From the NCBI GenBank assembly GCA_030704615.1, contig CM060733.1, positions 23,004,001-23,064,000 of the forward strand: a DNA stretch of 60,000 nt, in the 5' to 3' direction. Within the stretch, counting starts at the first letter, position 1. The number at the start of each line of letters is the position of its first letter. The notes beneath the pieces were generated by a model, which saw only the letters and a program-made list of their open reading frames with translations, was not told the DNA's origin and searched no databases. Made by a program: the position numbers and the translations under genes. Below, piece by piece: positions 10,361 through 21,660 of the stretch. This DNA comes from Takakia lepidozioides (lineage: Eukaryota > Streptophyta > Takakiopsida > Takakiales > Takakiaceae).

Positions 10361-13300
10361 TCATTGCACTAACGGATTTGCTTTTCGTAACTTCCCAGCT
10401 TTTCCAGGATTCAGCAGTCTTCCAGATCCATCAGCTACTTGCTTCCGCTGCCTTCTCCTCTTCCAGAACTTCAAGGGGTTGAGCACCATGGAGCTGAAGG
10501 ATGAGAGTAACCCTTTCTTTGCAGGCTTGGACACCCATTTAGAGTCCTCATGCTTGTCCACTCCGACGACACTGAAATTCCCATCTTCCACTATAATGTT
10601 TCTCACTTTGCCGGCCTCCGATGTATTTGCTGCCTCTGTTTCTGTCACACACTGTTTCTTGGTGTCCTTCATTGTGCTCCCATTGGTTTGGTGGCCAGGC
10701 TTGTCACCTAATTTAAAATGGAAGGCACATGTTCTCCCGTTACTTGGAATGGACAAAGAATCGTCAGCAATTATTACATAGCAAATCTCGTCTTACTCTA
10801 CAAGGGATGCATTCTAGAGGGCCTCCGACCAGCTCTGGGAGGGTTGGCTGGACCTTTAGTACAAAACAATCCCATGCCCTTCTGAAGGCCTTTCTCATGT
10901 CAAAATACCAGAATAGGGCTCGAATTCAACACCCAAGCAAATCACAAAGGACATCCAACCTACATCACCTGGTCAAATTGTTGCAACTATGACATTCCCC
11001 TGATGAAAACAGATTCAGAAATTTGCATCTGAGTGGCAGAGAACTTGCCTTCTGAGTTTGCTTGCTCTGGCTCGCACTTGAAGCTTTGAATCAAAAACTT
11101 GTAGAGATTCAGTCGCGTAATGGGCCGTCCACATGCAGGCAAAGCCTCCAGCTCTGACCCAGGCAGCAGAATCTCTGAGAACATTTGGACGGCTTGCTCC
11201 AGTGTTGCCAGGTGGTGGTCTGCCAGAGAAACAACATGGTGCACTAGTGCTTTCCAGAAGTTGGCGGCATCTGTGTCATGATAGTCTCTCAGTATTGAAG
11301 TGCTGGCAAGGCCCCTCTTTCCCACCTAGCATCAGAGAAATTGCAGTGGAGGGTCACAACGACCGTACAGTAGAGAGATGTTCAGGAATTGAACCTGCTA
11401 TTTGGCGAGCAAAAGCAGTAGGTGTCCCAGTCTGGAAGTTTTTATGAGAAGTAGGACATGACTTCTTTTGACCAGGTAATCCTGCTACCTGAAAAGACAC
11501 ACAGTGTGGTGAATGCCCCACAGTTTGAAGTATGCCATGAAGACTGACTAGGCAACACATATTAGTACAAGTGATCTGCTCATGAAATCCTTCATGAATG
11601 TAACCATGCAGCTTCTACATACACGAGCATTCTTTCCAGAGAAGAGCCATCACATGACTAAGAATAATGACCTTATATAATCCTATTCCTCACCATCCTC
11701 TGCGAGCCTTCAACTAGGAAGTCTTCGACAAATTTTGAAGGTAGCAACTTTTCCGGTGGATAGGCCCTCACTAACTCACACACTGCACCACAGCAAACTG
11801 CCGGCCTTGAAAACCCCTGCACCTTGTCAAGAGAATCAAACAGGCTCCGCTGGCTCTCTTTGGCTGCATCAATCCCAGTAATAATCAGTTCTGCCTTCCC
11901 CACCCAGCTGCCATACAAGACCACGCTATCCTCCCATAGAAACATGGTATTGTTGAGGGTTCGCAGCACAGCAAGTTTGTCTTTAGGAAACCAGAGACCT
12001 ATTTGGCTCCTCTGCTGCTCCAAGCTAGGAGTTGGAGAGCTATTCTTCTCGCTGTCCCTGGTACCCACCACCTGGACATTCCAACATCCACTTGAGCATC
12101 TGATTTCAGTGACAGATTTTGCATCCATTGGTTCAGTGACTGCAACCATCCCCTTATTCACATGATAGAACAGGAGTGTTGCTTATTTAAGAATGGCAGC
12201 TGAATACATTCTATGCCCACATGATTTTCACTCTTTTGCTGTACGGAAGGTTACGACATAATTATCAGGAAGACAGAAGAAACAATGCAGAGAGAGAGCC
12301 GATGAAGTGAAATGAACCTCTCTCACATGCCTTCCAGAATATTGATGCCTTGTGACTCTACTAAGTGAGCAAAAGTGATCAGTTTATGATTATGGTGACT
12401 GGTACCATTACAAGACCCAGAAGCGGGGCATCTTCTTATGTCAAACCATCCCCCATGTCCCACCGCAATTTGAGCCGTATTTATGTTATCAAAACAGATA
12501 TGATTACACATGAGCTCAATCTGAAGCTTTTCAATCATGACTGTTACCGCATTTTCAGCGATGGTCTTTGCTTCTCTACTTGCTGCATCTGGAAGCTGCT
12601 TTGGCTGAAAGCCAGCAACCAACCCTCCTCTATTTTTGTCTGTCTCTTGGTTTTCCTGTAACCTCGAATTTCGCTCTGCCAAGATGAGGAGAGGAGTGGC
12701 GAGGAGTGAATATCGAAAGCAAAGGAAACAGCACCCTCATAGTTAATGCAATCACATATTGACGTTTTGGTTGAAATTATCTTATGTTTTTAGTGTCTGT
12801 TTGCTTTTGCTTAGGAGAGCTTATCCCCATCCTAGGTCAGAGTCTTAAGCAATTAGGACCCTTGGGTTTAAAAAGGCTTCCACTGAAACAACTACGTTCA
12901 GCTACAAACTGTATATGATGTGAGCACTTAGTCAACTCTGAACTCACATAGAAAATCCACCACAGATAAAATGAGATGGCCACATTGGAAGTAAAGAAGA
13001 GCTTTCTAAGCTGAAAACAAATGCAGCTAGGCAAAACATCAAGTGACGTCAATAAGAGGAAGGAAACCAGAAAGAATCCTACTCGAGACAATGGTAGAGT
13101 TTTCCCACTACGTACCTTTCTGGCTGTTCTCAGCAGAGACCTTCTCTCCTTCACTTCTCTTTGTCCACCCCAGTCGAAGTCCCAAAACATCATCCTGGTT
13201 GCCCCTCTGTAAGTTTCCCCTGGCAAGCCCACCAGAGGACTCACTGCCGGCCAATGGTTTATCTTCTGGGTACCCCTTCCCTTGGTTGTCAGCACCAGCA

Positions 13301-16300
13301 TCCATAGGCACAAAGCTCCCACTCAGCTTAGATCTTCTCTTGATCCTGGGAAGTATACTCTTCCCAGAATCCCTGTCACATGAGCTCCAACCCTCACCAC
13401 CAGAGATCCCATCTCTACTTGGCTCACTCAACAATCCCTCCACCGCTTCATTTGATCCCCACAGGACTCGGCGTCCAATCAGATGATTAGTCACCTTATT
13501 TGTATCTGTCAGACAGATCAGGCGAGCACTATCCTTCAGTCGCGGGCAGCGGGGTGTTTCAAAATCACGTGCCGTACTGTTAGGTGTTTCATAGCTTGTC
13601 CATGGACGTTGGTTGCCATCCACATTGTGACGCGTCTGAGAAAGGTCCAACAATGGCACTACTGGGCGTTTTCTAACAATTGGGACACTGTTGCCAAAGC
13701 GAGGGGTCGTGCCGGTTGAATGTGTGGAGGAGGGAACCATGCTGGACTCACAGGAAGATTCTTTTCCTGTCATCGCTGTTGGAAGCCATGGTTCCAGAGT
13801 CTCGGTTTCTGCAATGTCAGTGCACCAAATGATAGTCGATACAACATGTAGCTACTTCTGTGGTGGGGAATAACCAAAAAAATCAGGAAGAAGTGGGATA
13901 TTAAGAGTGATTTAGGATTGTTTAATCGTGGAGCTCGTTTTGGGCTAGAAGAACTTCTGTTCAAGAGAGATAAGGCATGCCAATTAAGAACTCACAACTA
14001 AAATACAGGTAATTATACGGTCTCGTAGCAATGGCAATCTCTCAGAAATTCTTCTTTCCATTTATCTACAATGTCTCTTCAAGGTGCCCCGGGCATGTAT
14101 TGAGTCATTAGCTTTCATCTCTTACCAGAGGAACAAATACAACGTTTATCTGCCTGTTCTCGTCCTCTTTTGCCCTCTGTCCCCATCCTGATTGTGAATG
14201 GAAATAACTGGTTCCTCATGGACTTAAAGAACTCAAACGGAGAAGAGGTTCCTACCTCTGGGTGATAGAGACACACAGATTTTGTGTCCATGCTGAGTGG
14301 CTGTGCCAGTTGTGCTTGGTGTTGTTGGAGAGCTGTCGCTCTCAACAGAAGTATGACTCTGAGGTCTATCCTGTGCACTACACTCTGGCTCTCCTTCCCT
14401 GCTTCCAGAAAGCCAACCTTCACTCCCTTGATTTTCTCAGTATTGAAAGATGGGGCATAGCCCCAATCACACCCTTTTTGTGTAGGCAAATTTTACCAAG
14501 AAGGTACAAAGCATAATATTTACAAACAGAATGCATCCAGAATGGTTGGCTAGAAGTTGGTATGTGGTGATGTCAATGTGGGGACACTACTAATTCCTAG
14601 TCTGAGAACCAAAGACACACGTCAGAAACCAATGGAGAAATCTGAGGCTGGAATCTGCAGAAAAGGCTTTCATCTGTTGATTGAAATCTCATTATATTAA
14701 TGAGGGAAGATCTACTCAATTTTCACTGCTTAAGAAGACGAGGAAGAGATTCGTTGCACTCACTGGAGACCCCAAAGAGACAAGGTGGAGTTCCATGGAT
14801 AAGGCTTTATGCTCTGACCAAACAATACACTCAATGTAAACCATCATCGTACCTGGTCTCTGAAACTGTCAGATCTTGCTGTGCCTGTAGGCATATCAAT
14901 GCTCTCGAACCTCTCCCCTTACCCTGACATCAATATTGGGGGAACATCACAATTGAGCTCTGGAACATTAGCACTTCAACAGAAGTGAACTAGCGGCCAG
15001 ATGAGTCACTGGACAGAAAAAGAATGTTGTAGGCAAATGCACTAATGTGACCACAGCCAATCTTCATGACTACAAATGGATCAAATGGATCAACGTCCTC
15101 GTTAAGGAGAGAGGTACAGCATTATTTTAAGTAGGGAGGTACAGCATGCTCAGGCCAGTCTGGTACGAGACAAGCCAAAGCTACAACCACAGGATTGGCT
15201 GGAATGCTCCAGCAAATGCTGACATGTCATTCTGCTTCAAGCTGTTACGAACAAATGAGTAAGATATAAAAAGACAAACACGTCAAATTGGAGCTCTCCA
15301 GGGCGTGGGCGTACTTGCTCCTGATACAAGCTGACAAATTGCAGCAGCTTCTTGTTTCTCTCATTGGCCATGCAGGCGTCACCCTGGGCTTGCCGCATTT
15401 GTTGTAAAATCTGTTTGAACTGGTAGCCAACCCGAGCTGCCCTCTCCTTCCTCAATCGGTGCCTCCTTTCCAAAAGGGCCCGTGACTCCCTCCTGAAATG
15501 TATCAAATGGTCATGTCAGATGTGACCTGTCACTTTCAGTCACCAACTGTTTACTGGTGAACTGGCATAAGTCCTTGTAAGTCGAAACACTCCAGCTCTG
15601 CAGCATTTGTTCTGGCAACATCGTTGAACTTTTTCCTGCTGCTGTTAAGGAACGTGAAAATGACCAACCAGCACCCCATCCCCTGAAACTGCAGAAATTG
15701 TGACGGACGTTGTAATTTCGATGTTGCAGGGGATCACTGTGAAACAAGCAGAGTCTTCGGAGAACTTGATCATGTCCATTGAGGGAGAGAAAAAGAACTA
15801 ACAGACCAAGTGCTAGTAAGAGAGAGAAACAGAAGACAGAAGAAAGGGATTTACAACTTTCGCAGGTAGCCCAACAGTGCTCAAGGGACAACAATGCATA
15901 CAAAACAAATGAAATCAAAATAAGTTAAATGGTACTTTATGACGTCCGCAGAAAGCTCAAAGAGCTTATGGGACAACAGGGAAAACAAGAAATAAGAATG
16001 AGCAGGACAAAAGCACACAAAGAGAGAGCCGAAAGCAGCCCAAAATCAACTACTCTTCAAGAGATTGCCTAAGGTCAAGGCCTCATGCAGATAAGCTGCC
16101 AAGAATTTCTGACCCTCATAATGGAAGACTTCTGTCAGAGATTGGGTTCCACGGAATATACAATTGAATCTCCAACGGATCTCATAGTAGAGGGCAATGA
16201 AAGAAAAAGAGTTCTTCAGTTTCGAGAGAAGAAAGCACTAGAATCCCAGGCCTCACCAACTTCTCCGTCTTCGAACAGAGGAAGCATACAGGCCTCATAT

Positions 16301-16625
16301 AATAGATGCAAGCAGGCCAACTGTGGCCAAGGCACTAACCATGTTGAGGGCGGAATGTACAGCTGATTACTGCTCTTGTGATAGGAAAACATGTCTGTAG
16401 AAAAGCTGATAAGTCAGGCACTGTTCAATTGCAGATAGTGGAGGGAGTTATTGGTTCTATAGCATACACAGAAGCGAGGCGCCCTTGGAAATCAATGCTG
16501 TGTGTGGAATAATCCATTTGTCGTTGTGCCGTCTCCTTCAATCTCAACCTTCCTTCCTTCGACGAACACTCCTGATCGTCTAACGAAAGAGGCATGGACC
16601 AGGTTTCCAATGTTGCAGTTGACAT
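10361..16625 (-). CDS. Unrecognised multi-exon gene with basic C-terminal tail
   Basis: A minus-strand series of exons with consistent splice signals. Best-supported exons: about 13775-13116 (GTACGT donor, phase 1), 12675-12464 (in phase, GTGGGA donor), about 12150-11694 (GTGAGG donor), 11325 to about 10990 (GTGGG start after CTAG), and a last exon about 10756-10361 ending at a stop. Sequence seen includes EKLQIELMCNHICFDNIN, then VVLYGSWVGKAELIITG, then DYHDTDAANFWKALVHHV, and a basic tail (KFWKRRRQRKQVADGSGR). Candidate upstream exons lie at 14256-14480, 15315-15492 and 16425-16625. I do not recognise the family; a nuclear structural or meiotic/spindle role would be a guess. Some junctions, notably at about 12140 and 10990/10756, are unresolved. 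Confidence 0.5.
13116..13775 (-). CDS. Large Ser-rich exon of the unrecognised gene
   Basis: The longest open exon of the 10.4-16.6 kb gene, about 220 codons, reading MTGKESSCESSMVPSSTHST at its start and NSQK at its end, just before a GTACGT donor. The donor phase (1) matches the next exon at 12675 (AG acceptor, then ERNSRLQENQETD). The composition is low in hydrophobic residues and rich in Ser, Arg, Gly and Asp with little predicted structure, like the disordered middle part of a nuclear protein. It has no motif I can name. Confidence 0.5.
14256..14480 (-). CDS. Candidate exon of the unrecognised gene
   Basis: A minus-strand open frame encodes VHRIDLRVILLLRATALQQH and then QPLSMDTKSVCLYHPE, ending at CAGAG before a GTAGGA donor at 14255. 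The start is uncertain (possible AG sites near 14390 and 14480). It lies in order and strand with the exons around it, so I assign it to the same gene, but phase to its neighbours was not proven. Confidence 0.35.
15315..15492 (-). CDS. Coiled-coil exon of the unrecognised gene
   Basis: Begins after a TTTCAG acceptor (phase 2) and ends GAGCAA before a GTACGC donor (phase 0). It encodes RESRALLERRHRLRKERAAR and then FKQILQQMRQAQGDACMANE, a strongly helical, highly charged stretch with Leu/Ile spacing of a coiled coil. It probably forms the N-terminal oligomerisation segment of the product of the minus-strand gene. Family unknown. Confidence 0.5.
16425..16625 (-). CDS. Candidate first exon of the unrecognised gene
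   Basis: ATG at 16625 opens a frame MSTATLETWSMPLSLDDQEC with a possible GTGTAT donor after GRLAS near 16475. It is the most upstream plausible start on this strand before about 0.7 kb without matching exons. Phase to the coiled-coil exon at 15492 was not established (one more exon may lie between), so this is a candidate only. Confidence 0.3.
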   Translation of the reverse strand: MSTATLETWSMPLSLDDQECSSKEGRLRLKETAQRQMDYSTHSIDFQGRLASVYAIEPITPSTICN

Positions 16626-17324
16626 GGGGGCGGAAATTAAAGTCCGCTAGAAGAAATTGATTCGATCCTCTCGAACTGGCAGAATTCCCTATCAGACAGA
16701 CCTCGGTCGTCCACAGCTCCCATTCTTAGTATAGTGAGACGGATTTTGATGATGAAAGTACATTCACACAACGACCGCAACTCGCAGAAAGCCAGTCATG
16801 CTGAGCTGAAACTTGACGATGGTTTCTAAACTCATGTTCTCAGAGGTGCTAAAAACAAAACCGACAAGGGATGAGCACTGGAATTCTTCAGATAGATGGA
16901 ATCTTATACATTTTGAGCTTCAGAGCACAGCGCCTCTGGCACGCAAATCCGCTGACGGATGAGTGACGGATTGTGGAGGAGAGGGGCAAGAGAGAGGTTC
17001 AGCGCGCGTCTCAGACCCGATTCACCAACCAAACGTACCCACGTACCAGGACATGGAACTACTGCTGCGGATGGATAGCAATGAATGACATTGCTTGCGT
17101 TCACGTGCACTCTCCACCACCTTCTACACGCCTTTGCGCATCGTCTCAGTGAAACCGTTTCTTGGTCTTGGAAGACAGTTCAGCCGAGCTACGTGATTCC
17201 GCTGGGCCAGTTCGATACCAGAAAAGCTGCCTGCAGACACAAACGTGCGGCTTGTGGGGATGGCCGGACTCTAATTCAGATCCTTGTATTGTAAACTGCC
17301 GCATAGTTTTAAGAAAAAGATGCG
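16626..17324. other. No gene seen; possible promoter region of the minus-strand gene
   Basis: Moderately GC-rich without splice-flanked exons. If the start at 16625 is right, this is its upstream region. No TATA box stands out. A GC-rich patch at 16960-17060 may be a leader or CpG-like region. Confidence 0.3.
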
Positions 17325-17560
17325 ATCAAGTTCTTTTCTGTCTAATTTCGTTCCCCACTCAAAGAAGAGAAAAGACCTCACTCTTTGGGTCTGTGGCTAC
17401 AAGGCTGTGTCGTGTTTGGGTCTTTGATCTCACAATGCTGCCATCATGGAAGTTTGTACAATAATCACCCCATCAGAGTGTTTATAAGCATGATCTAATT
17501 CCGCCAGCCACATAGAGGCACATAGACGCACAGACGCACAAGAAGAAGAAAAGCATGCCT
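17325..17560. repeat. Dispersed repeat, copy 2 (inverted mate at 9550-9835)
   Basis: Reverse complement of the 9550-9835 repeat, with shared blocks around GTACAATAATCACCCCATC and CAGCCACATAGAGGCACATA. The two copies lie about 7.5 kb apart in opposite orientation and bracket the unrecognised minus-strand gene. Confidence 0.8.
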
Positions 17561-17954
17561 CAAACATGTACCATGTAACACCCGAGTAGAAAGGCTTGAT
17601 GGCTTGAGAGAACAACCAAGAAACAACCATGTCTAGTATGTAGCAACGGCATTGTGCCCTTTGAAAATATGGGCCCATGTGCGTGGTATATGGCGGGTAC
17701 GATCTCCTGGGATCTGGTACAGTGTTCGGTGGATCGACGACTCACCCATTCCCGAAACAACGCGAAAGGTAGAAGACAACGAAAGGTAGTGAAGACAAAT
17801 TGCTGGCAGATTGGTTGAACGCAAGGGGGAAGGCGAAGACGCGTGTTTACAGGAAGCCTAGTTTTGGGGGCTTGTCATCACTTGGCTCGTCATACCACTT
17901 TCGTTCACCAAATTCGCAGAAACGGAGAAACAACCATAACGCAATGATCTCTGC

Positions 17955-19150
17955 CAGATATGTTAAGAGAGGTTTAGCCTAGCCCTCCAGCTCTTTCGAA
18001 GAGCTTGTGCGGCAGCACCCCCATGGAGTTAAGAGGGGCTTAGCCCTCTTGCTTAGTGCTTGGACACATGTTTTCCTACGAACCATTCATGAGCAATCGA
18101 TACGGATAAAACTGCCCGGACGTTGTCAAAGGGGGGGGGGGGAGGGGCGTACTTCCTCTTAGCCATCAAACAAGTGTGTAGGCACATGTCCTGGACATTC
18201 CATACGGAATAACTCATTCTCATGGTCGACTTATGTTCTGTAGAGAGGAGCAATGAGCCTTCAATTCAATCATTTCAAGCAATGCTCTGCAGATTCTTTG
18301 TCATCGAGGGCTCTTGCTCCCCTATGCATATTATAAGTCGACCGTGAGAATTAGGTATTCCGTATCGAATGCCCATGATAGGTACTTGCATATGTACAAA
18401 TAGAACATTAGTCGACCTTAAAGTGTAATTATCCCATATTGATTGCTCATGAAGGTATAAGTGAAGGAGCCCATCGCGTCTCTCCCAAGATGTGTCCAAA
18501 CATTGAGCAAGAAGGTTAAGCCTCTCTTAACTTCATGGGACGCTGCCGCACGCAAGCCCTACTAAAGAGCTAAAGGGCTAAACCTCTCTTGATATATCTG
18601 GCGGGCCCTAGCCGAGAGCGCGGCCCCACAAAAAACCAAAACAGGAATAGACCTTCTCACTTCCCCAATATGCCTCGTTGGTCCTCGTCACTAGAAGCGA
18701 GGTGAATGCACATGTGCACTTTATACTACGTTCTTTCAAATCCTTTTTGCACAGGTGCGTTCGCCTCTCTTCCAGCGAAGAGAACCAACCAGGTATCTTG
18801 GGGAAGTAATAAGGCCTATTCTGGTTTTGGTTTTTCGTGGGGTGCCTGCTCTCGGCTAGGGCCCGCCAAATATGTTAAGAGAGGTCAAGCCCCTCCAGCT
18901 CTTTGGGGAGGATTACGCACGGCAACGACCCCGGAGTCAAGAGATACTTAGCCCTCATGAACAATGGGAGATATGTGGTGGGCTCCTTTACTTATACCTT
19001 CATACGAACCATTTCTGAGCAATCGATATAGGATAACTATTTGTTGAGGTCGACTTATATTCTGGATTTGTACATGTGCAGGCACCTATCCTCGGCATTC
19101 ATTATGGGAGAACTAATTCTCATGGTCGACTTATGTTCTGCAGAGGGATA
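17955..19150. repeat. Foldback element: three copies of a ~300-bp repeat in +/-/+ order
   Basis: Copies at about 17957-18260 (+), 18300-18612 (-) and 18865-19145 (+) share TTAAGAGAGG-TTTAGCCC, CAGCTCTTT, a GGCAGC/GGCAAC step, ATGAGCAATCGATA and TGGTCGACTTATGTTCTG. Between the second and third copies the similarity continues as an inverted repeat (GGGCCCTAGCCGAGAGC near 18605 against GCTCTCGGCTAGGGCCC near 18860, and AAACCAAAACAGGAATAG against CTATTCTGGTTTTGGTTT), giving arms of roughly 400 bp around a centre near 18735. A run of G lies at 18131-18142. No coding frame. It may be a non-autonomous foldback transposon. Confidence 0.82.
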
Positions 19151-19364
19151 CTACAGTAGATAGGAGGGGACACTCGCCAGCTGCCGTGCTCAAAGCCTTA
19201 TGCACCTTTTAATGTCTATTTTTGTGGTATGGACTAATGTTTTTCTATATTTTCTAACAGTGATGACACCTTCGAAGAAGTGGTGGTCTTTGCTGAGGTC
19301 CCTTCGACATGTGGACCGGGTGTTGACCGGCTACCACTCATACAGACAGACATTCCAGATTCAG

Positions 19365-20485
19365 ATCGCTGGAAAATTGAGAGTCTAGGCAAGGTTGTCG
19401 GTTTGGGGTGAGGGATGCTCCAAGGGCAATGTCCTCCCCACCGGCTTTTTTGTGGTCAAGTAGGAGGTGAAGAATGTAGGATTGATATGACAATAAACAA
19501 AGGTGGAATTTGGAAGAGAATGCAGCAAAGCAAAGCATTCTCTCCAATGATATTTGGCGTTGCATCATCTAAGTCTTTGGGGGTGGCATCTAATTCATTT
19601 CAGCAAACTGGAGTGTAGGCTTAGGTGAAACCTTCCAAGGGGAGCTATGGCAGTACGGAAAATGCAAGCGTACTTTGGGTAAGAATTTTTATCAGCACCC
19701 ATTTCTGCAAAACCATGGAACCCTGGAATCCTAGATAGAATACATGCAGTGCTTCCTGTGACACTCTTAAGATGACACAATGTCTCTTCCTTCAACTTGT
19801 CTACTGCAAGGTAGCAGAATGAAGTAGAGAAGAAAATATGCACCCACCCAAGATATCAGTCTCAAGATCACAACCCCAGTCAACACAAATTGGCCAAGAG
19901 TGATATCAGAGTTTGGCAGCCAGGCAAATGATCCTTGATTCAACGTACATGACCCTGTGTGAAAGAGAAGACTGCAAATAGCTTGCAAAGACAGATAGTA
20001 GACCCAACACTCTGAAAGCTATGTTTGTTGTTTTATTTGCAATGATCAACAATCCCACAAGAGCACAGCCCCTTGTTGAAATGATGAAACTGGTTGGCAT
20101 CCCTCACGCCAATTTCGCGCCCAACGATCATGGAGATGGACTTGGCGGCGGCGGCAAATGCTGCATACACCACGGTTTTTTATTCAAATAAGCGTCCCAG
20201 TGGGTGTGCTGATGAATCCCACCTACCAGCAGCAGCCTTGATGTTTGAAAGCAGTACATACACTGCAGCATTTCTCGGCTCCAACCTACATGGACATTTG
20301 ACTCAATTCCCTATTTGATGATGCCTGGCCAAAATGCTTCTTCACCATTATGATGAGCTAATCCTCACTTAACATCCGTGCTGAGAAGAGTGTTCCTTCC
20401 CAATGGCTGGATTCCCGTCCGCATAATCCGAGCATGGGCGATGCCTTTGACATCTGGCAGTGATTTTGTTATAGCACTGTGAGCA
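19365..20485 (-). pseudogene. Decayed PPR-DYW unit, copy A
   Basis: The minus strand carries fragments of the C-terminus of a plant DYW-type pentatricopeptide-repeat protein. There is a PPR helix like VKGIAHARIMRTGIQP, then an E-motif reading PRNAAVYVLLSNIKAAAGRW, then a frameshift and the DYW-domain end [20 protein letters not shown], whose terminal DYW has decayed to GIV. Intact DYW proteins of this kind edit organellar RNA. Stops and frame changes between the pieces show it is dead. Sequence below 20000 (down to 19365) recurs in all copies and contains a further PPR-like piece (NSYPKYACIFRTAIAPL). The same unit occurs at 20487, 40005 and 49865. Confidence 0.7.
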
Positions 20486-20486
20486 C

Positions 20487-21075
20487 TGGAAAAAATCGCT
20501 GGAAAAGTTGGGAGTCTAGGCAAGGTTGTCGGTTTGGGGTGAGGACATGCTCCAAGGGCAGTGTCCGCCCCACTGGACTTTTTTGTGGTCAAGCAGGAGG
20601 TGGAGAATGTGGGATTGATATGATAATAAGCAAGGTGGAATTTGGAAGAGAATGCAGCAGAGCAAAGCAAAGCATTATCTCCGATGAAAATCAGGCTTTG
20701 CATTCAAGTCTTTGGGATTCATTTCAGCAAACTGGAGTGGCTTAGGTGAAACCTTCCAGGGGAGCTAGGGCAGTATGGAAAATGTAAGTGTACATTGGAG
20801 AAGAATTTTTATCAGTACCCATGTCTGCAAAACCACGGAACCCTGGAATCCTAGATATAATATATGCGGTGCTTCCTTTGACACTCTTAAGATGACACAA
20901 TGATTTTTCTTTCAACTCATCTAGTGCAAGGTATGGATAAGGAAGTAGGAGTGCACCCACCCAAGATATCAGTCCCAAGATCACAACCCCAGTCAACACA
21001 AATTGGCCGCGAGTGATGCAGGTTATATATCAGAGTTTGGCAGCAAGGCAAACGATCCTTGATTCAACATACAAG
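20487..21075 (-). pseudogene. Decayed PPR-DYW unit, copy B (partial)
   Basis: Directly abuts copy A in the same orientation and repeats its lower-coordinate part (from CGCTGGAAAAGTTGGGAGTC to the TGATTCAACATACAAGGAATG block). It stops before the E and DYW motifs. Open stretches on the minus strand match copy A's CHLKSVTGSTA block with point differences. It is a truncated tandem duplicate and encodes nothing complete. Confidence 0.72.
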
Positions 21076-21399
21076 GAATGACCTTTTGCTATATGGTAAG
21101 ATAGGTCATTTAGTAGCAGCAAAATCCTCGATGGCTGTTCGAGTTGAGTATATGCAAGGAGATTTTAATGTAAATCTCTACTAAGAGTTGAAAATTGGCA
21201 AAGACCTCATCCTTCTTCCAAGCCAAAACCGTTTGTCACTCCATGTAGTAGGCCAACAAAGAAACCAGTTGGTCTACCAAATAGGAAGAGGAAAGAAATA
21301 TATACTGCAACCAATTTGCACAAATCTGTCAAAGGATGCCTTTTGGACTGTCGGCACCTGATTAGAGCTCCCTGAGACACATGAGCAAAGTAGGGGACA
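21076..21399. other. No gene seen
   Basis: No exon-like frame or repeat that I can support between the PPR unit and the GGGAC-rich tract. Confidence 0.4.
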
Positions 21400-21660
21400 T
21401 CAGAGGAAGGATGTAGGGACAAATATGACAGGAAGAAAGGGACGGGGACACATGGGACCAGGATATCAAGGAACGACAGACTGGGGACCAGAAAGAGAGC
21501 AACAGATCCAAGGGGACCAAGATTCCGGACACAGGAGCACAAGGGACTGGGTACCGGGCACTGGAGGACAAGGACTGGAAATCACAAGGGACAGGGGACC
21601 GACAACAGCAAGACAGAGAGAGAGGGGACCACCATAGAGCAAAGGGGACCGCACACTGGA
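21400..21660. repeat. Purine-rich GGGAC low-complexity tract
   Basis: GGGAC or GGGACC recurs about fifteen times at irregular 10-25 base spacing (GGGACGGGGACACATGGGAC and so on). Cys/Ser/Pro-rich open frames on the minus strand here are a by-product of composition. It looks like an eroded minisatellite. Confidence 0.7.

Noticed and set aside
10326-10781. Plus-strand 151-codon open frame
   Set aside because: It is the complement of the last exon of the minus-strand gene, which has better codon character and splice context.
13043-13486. Plus-strand 147-codon open frame
   Set aside because: Shadow of the large Ser-rich minus-strand exon.
19365-20485. Functional DYW editing factor
   Set aside because: Motifs are in different frames, separated by stops, and the terminal DYW is lost in this copy.
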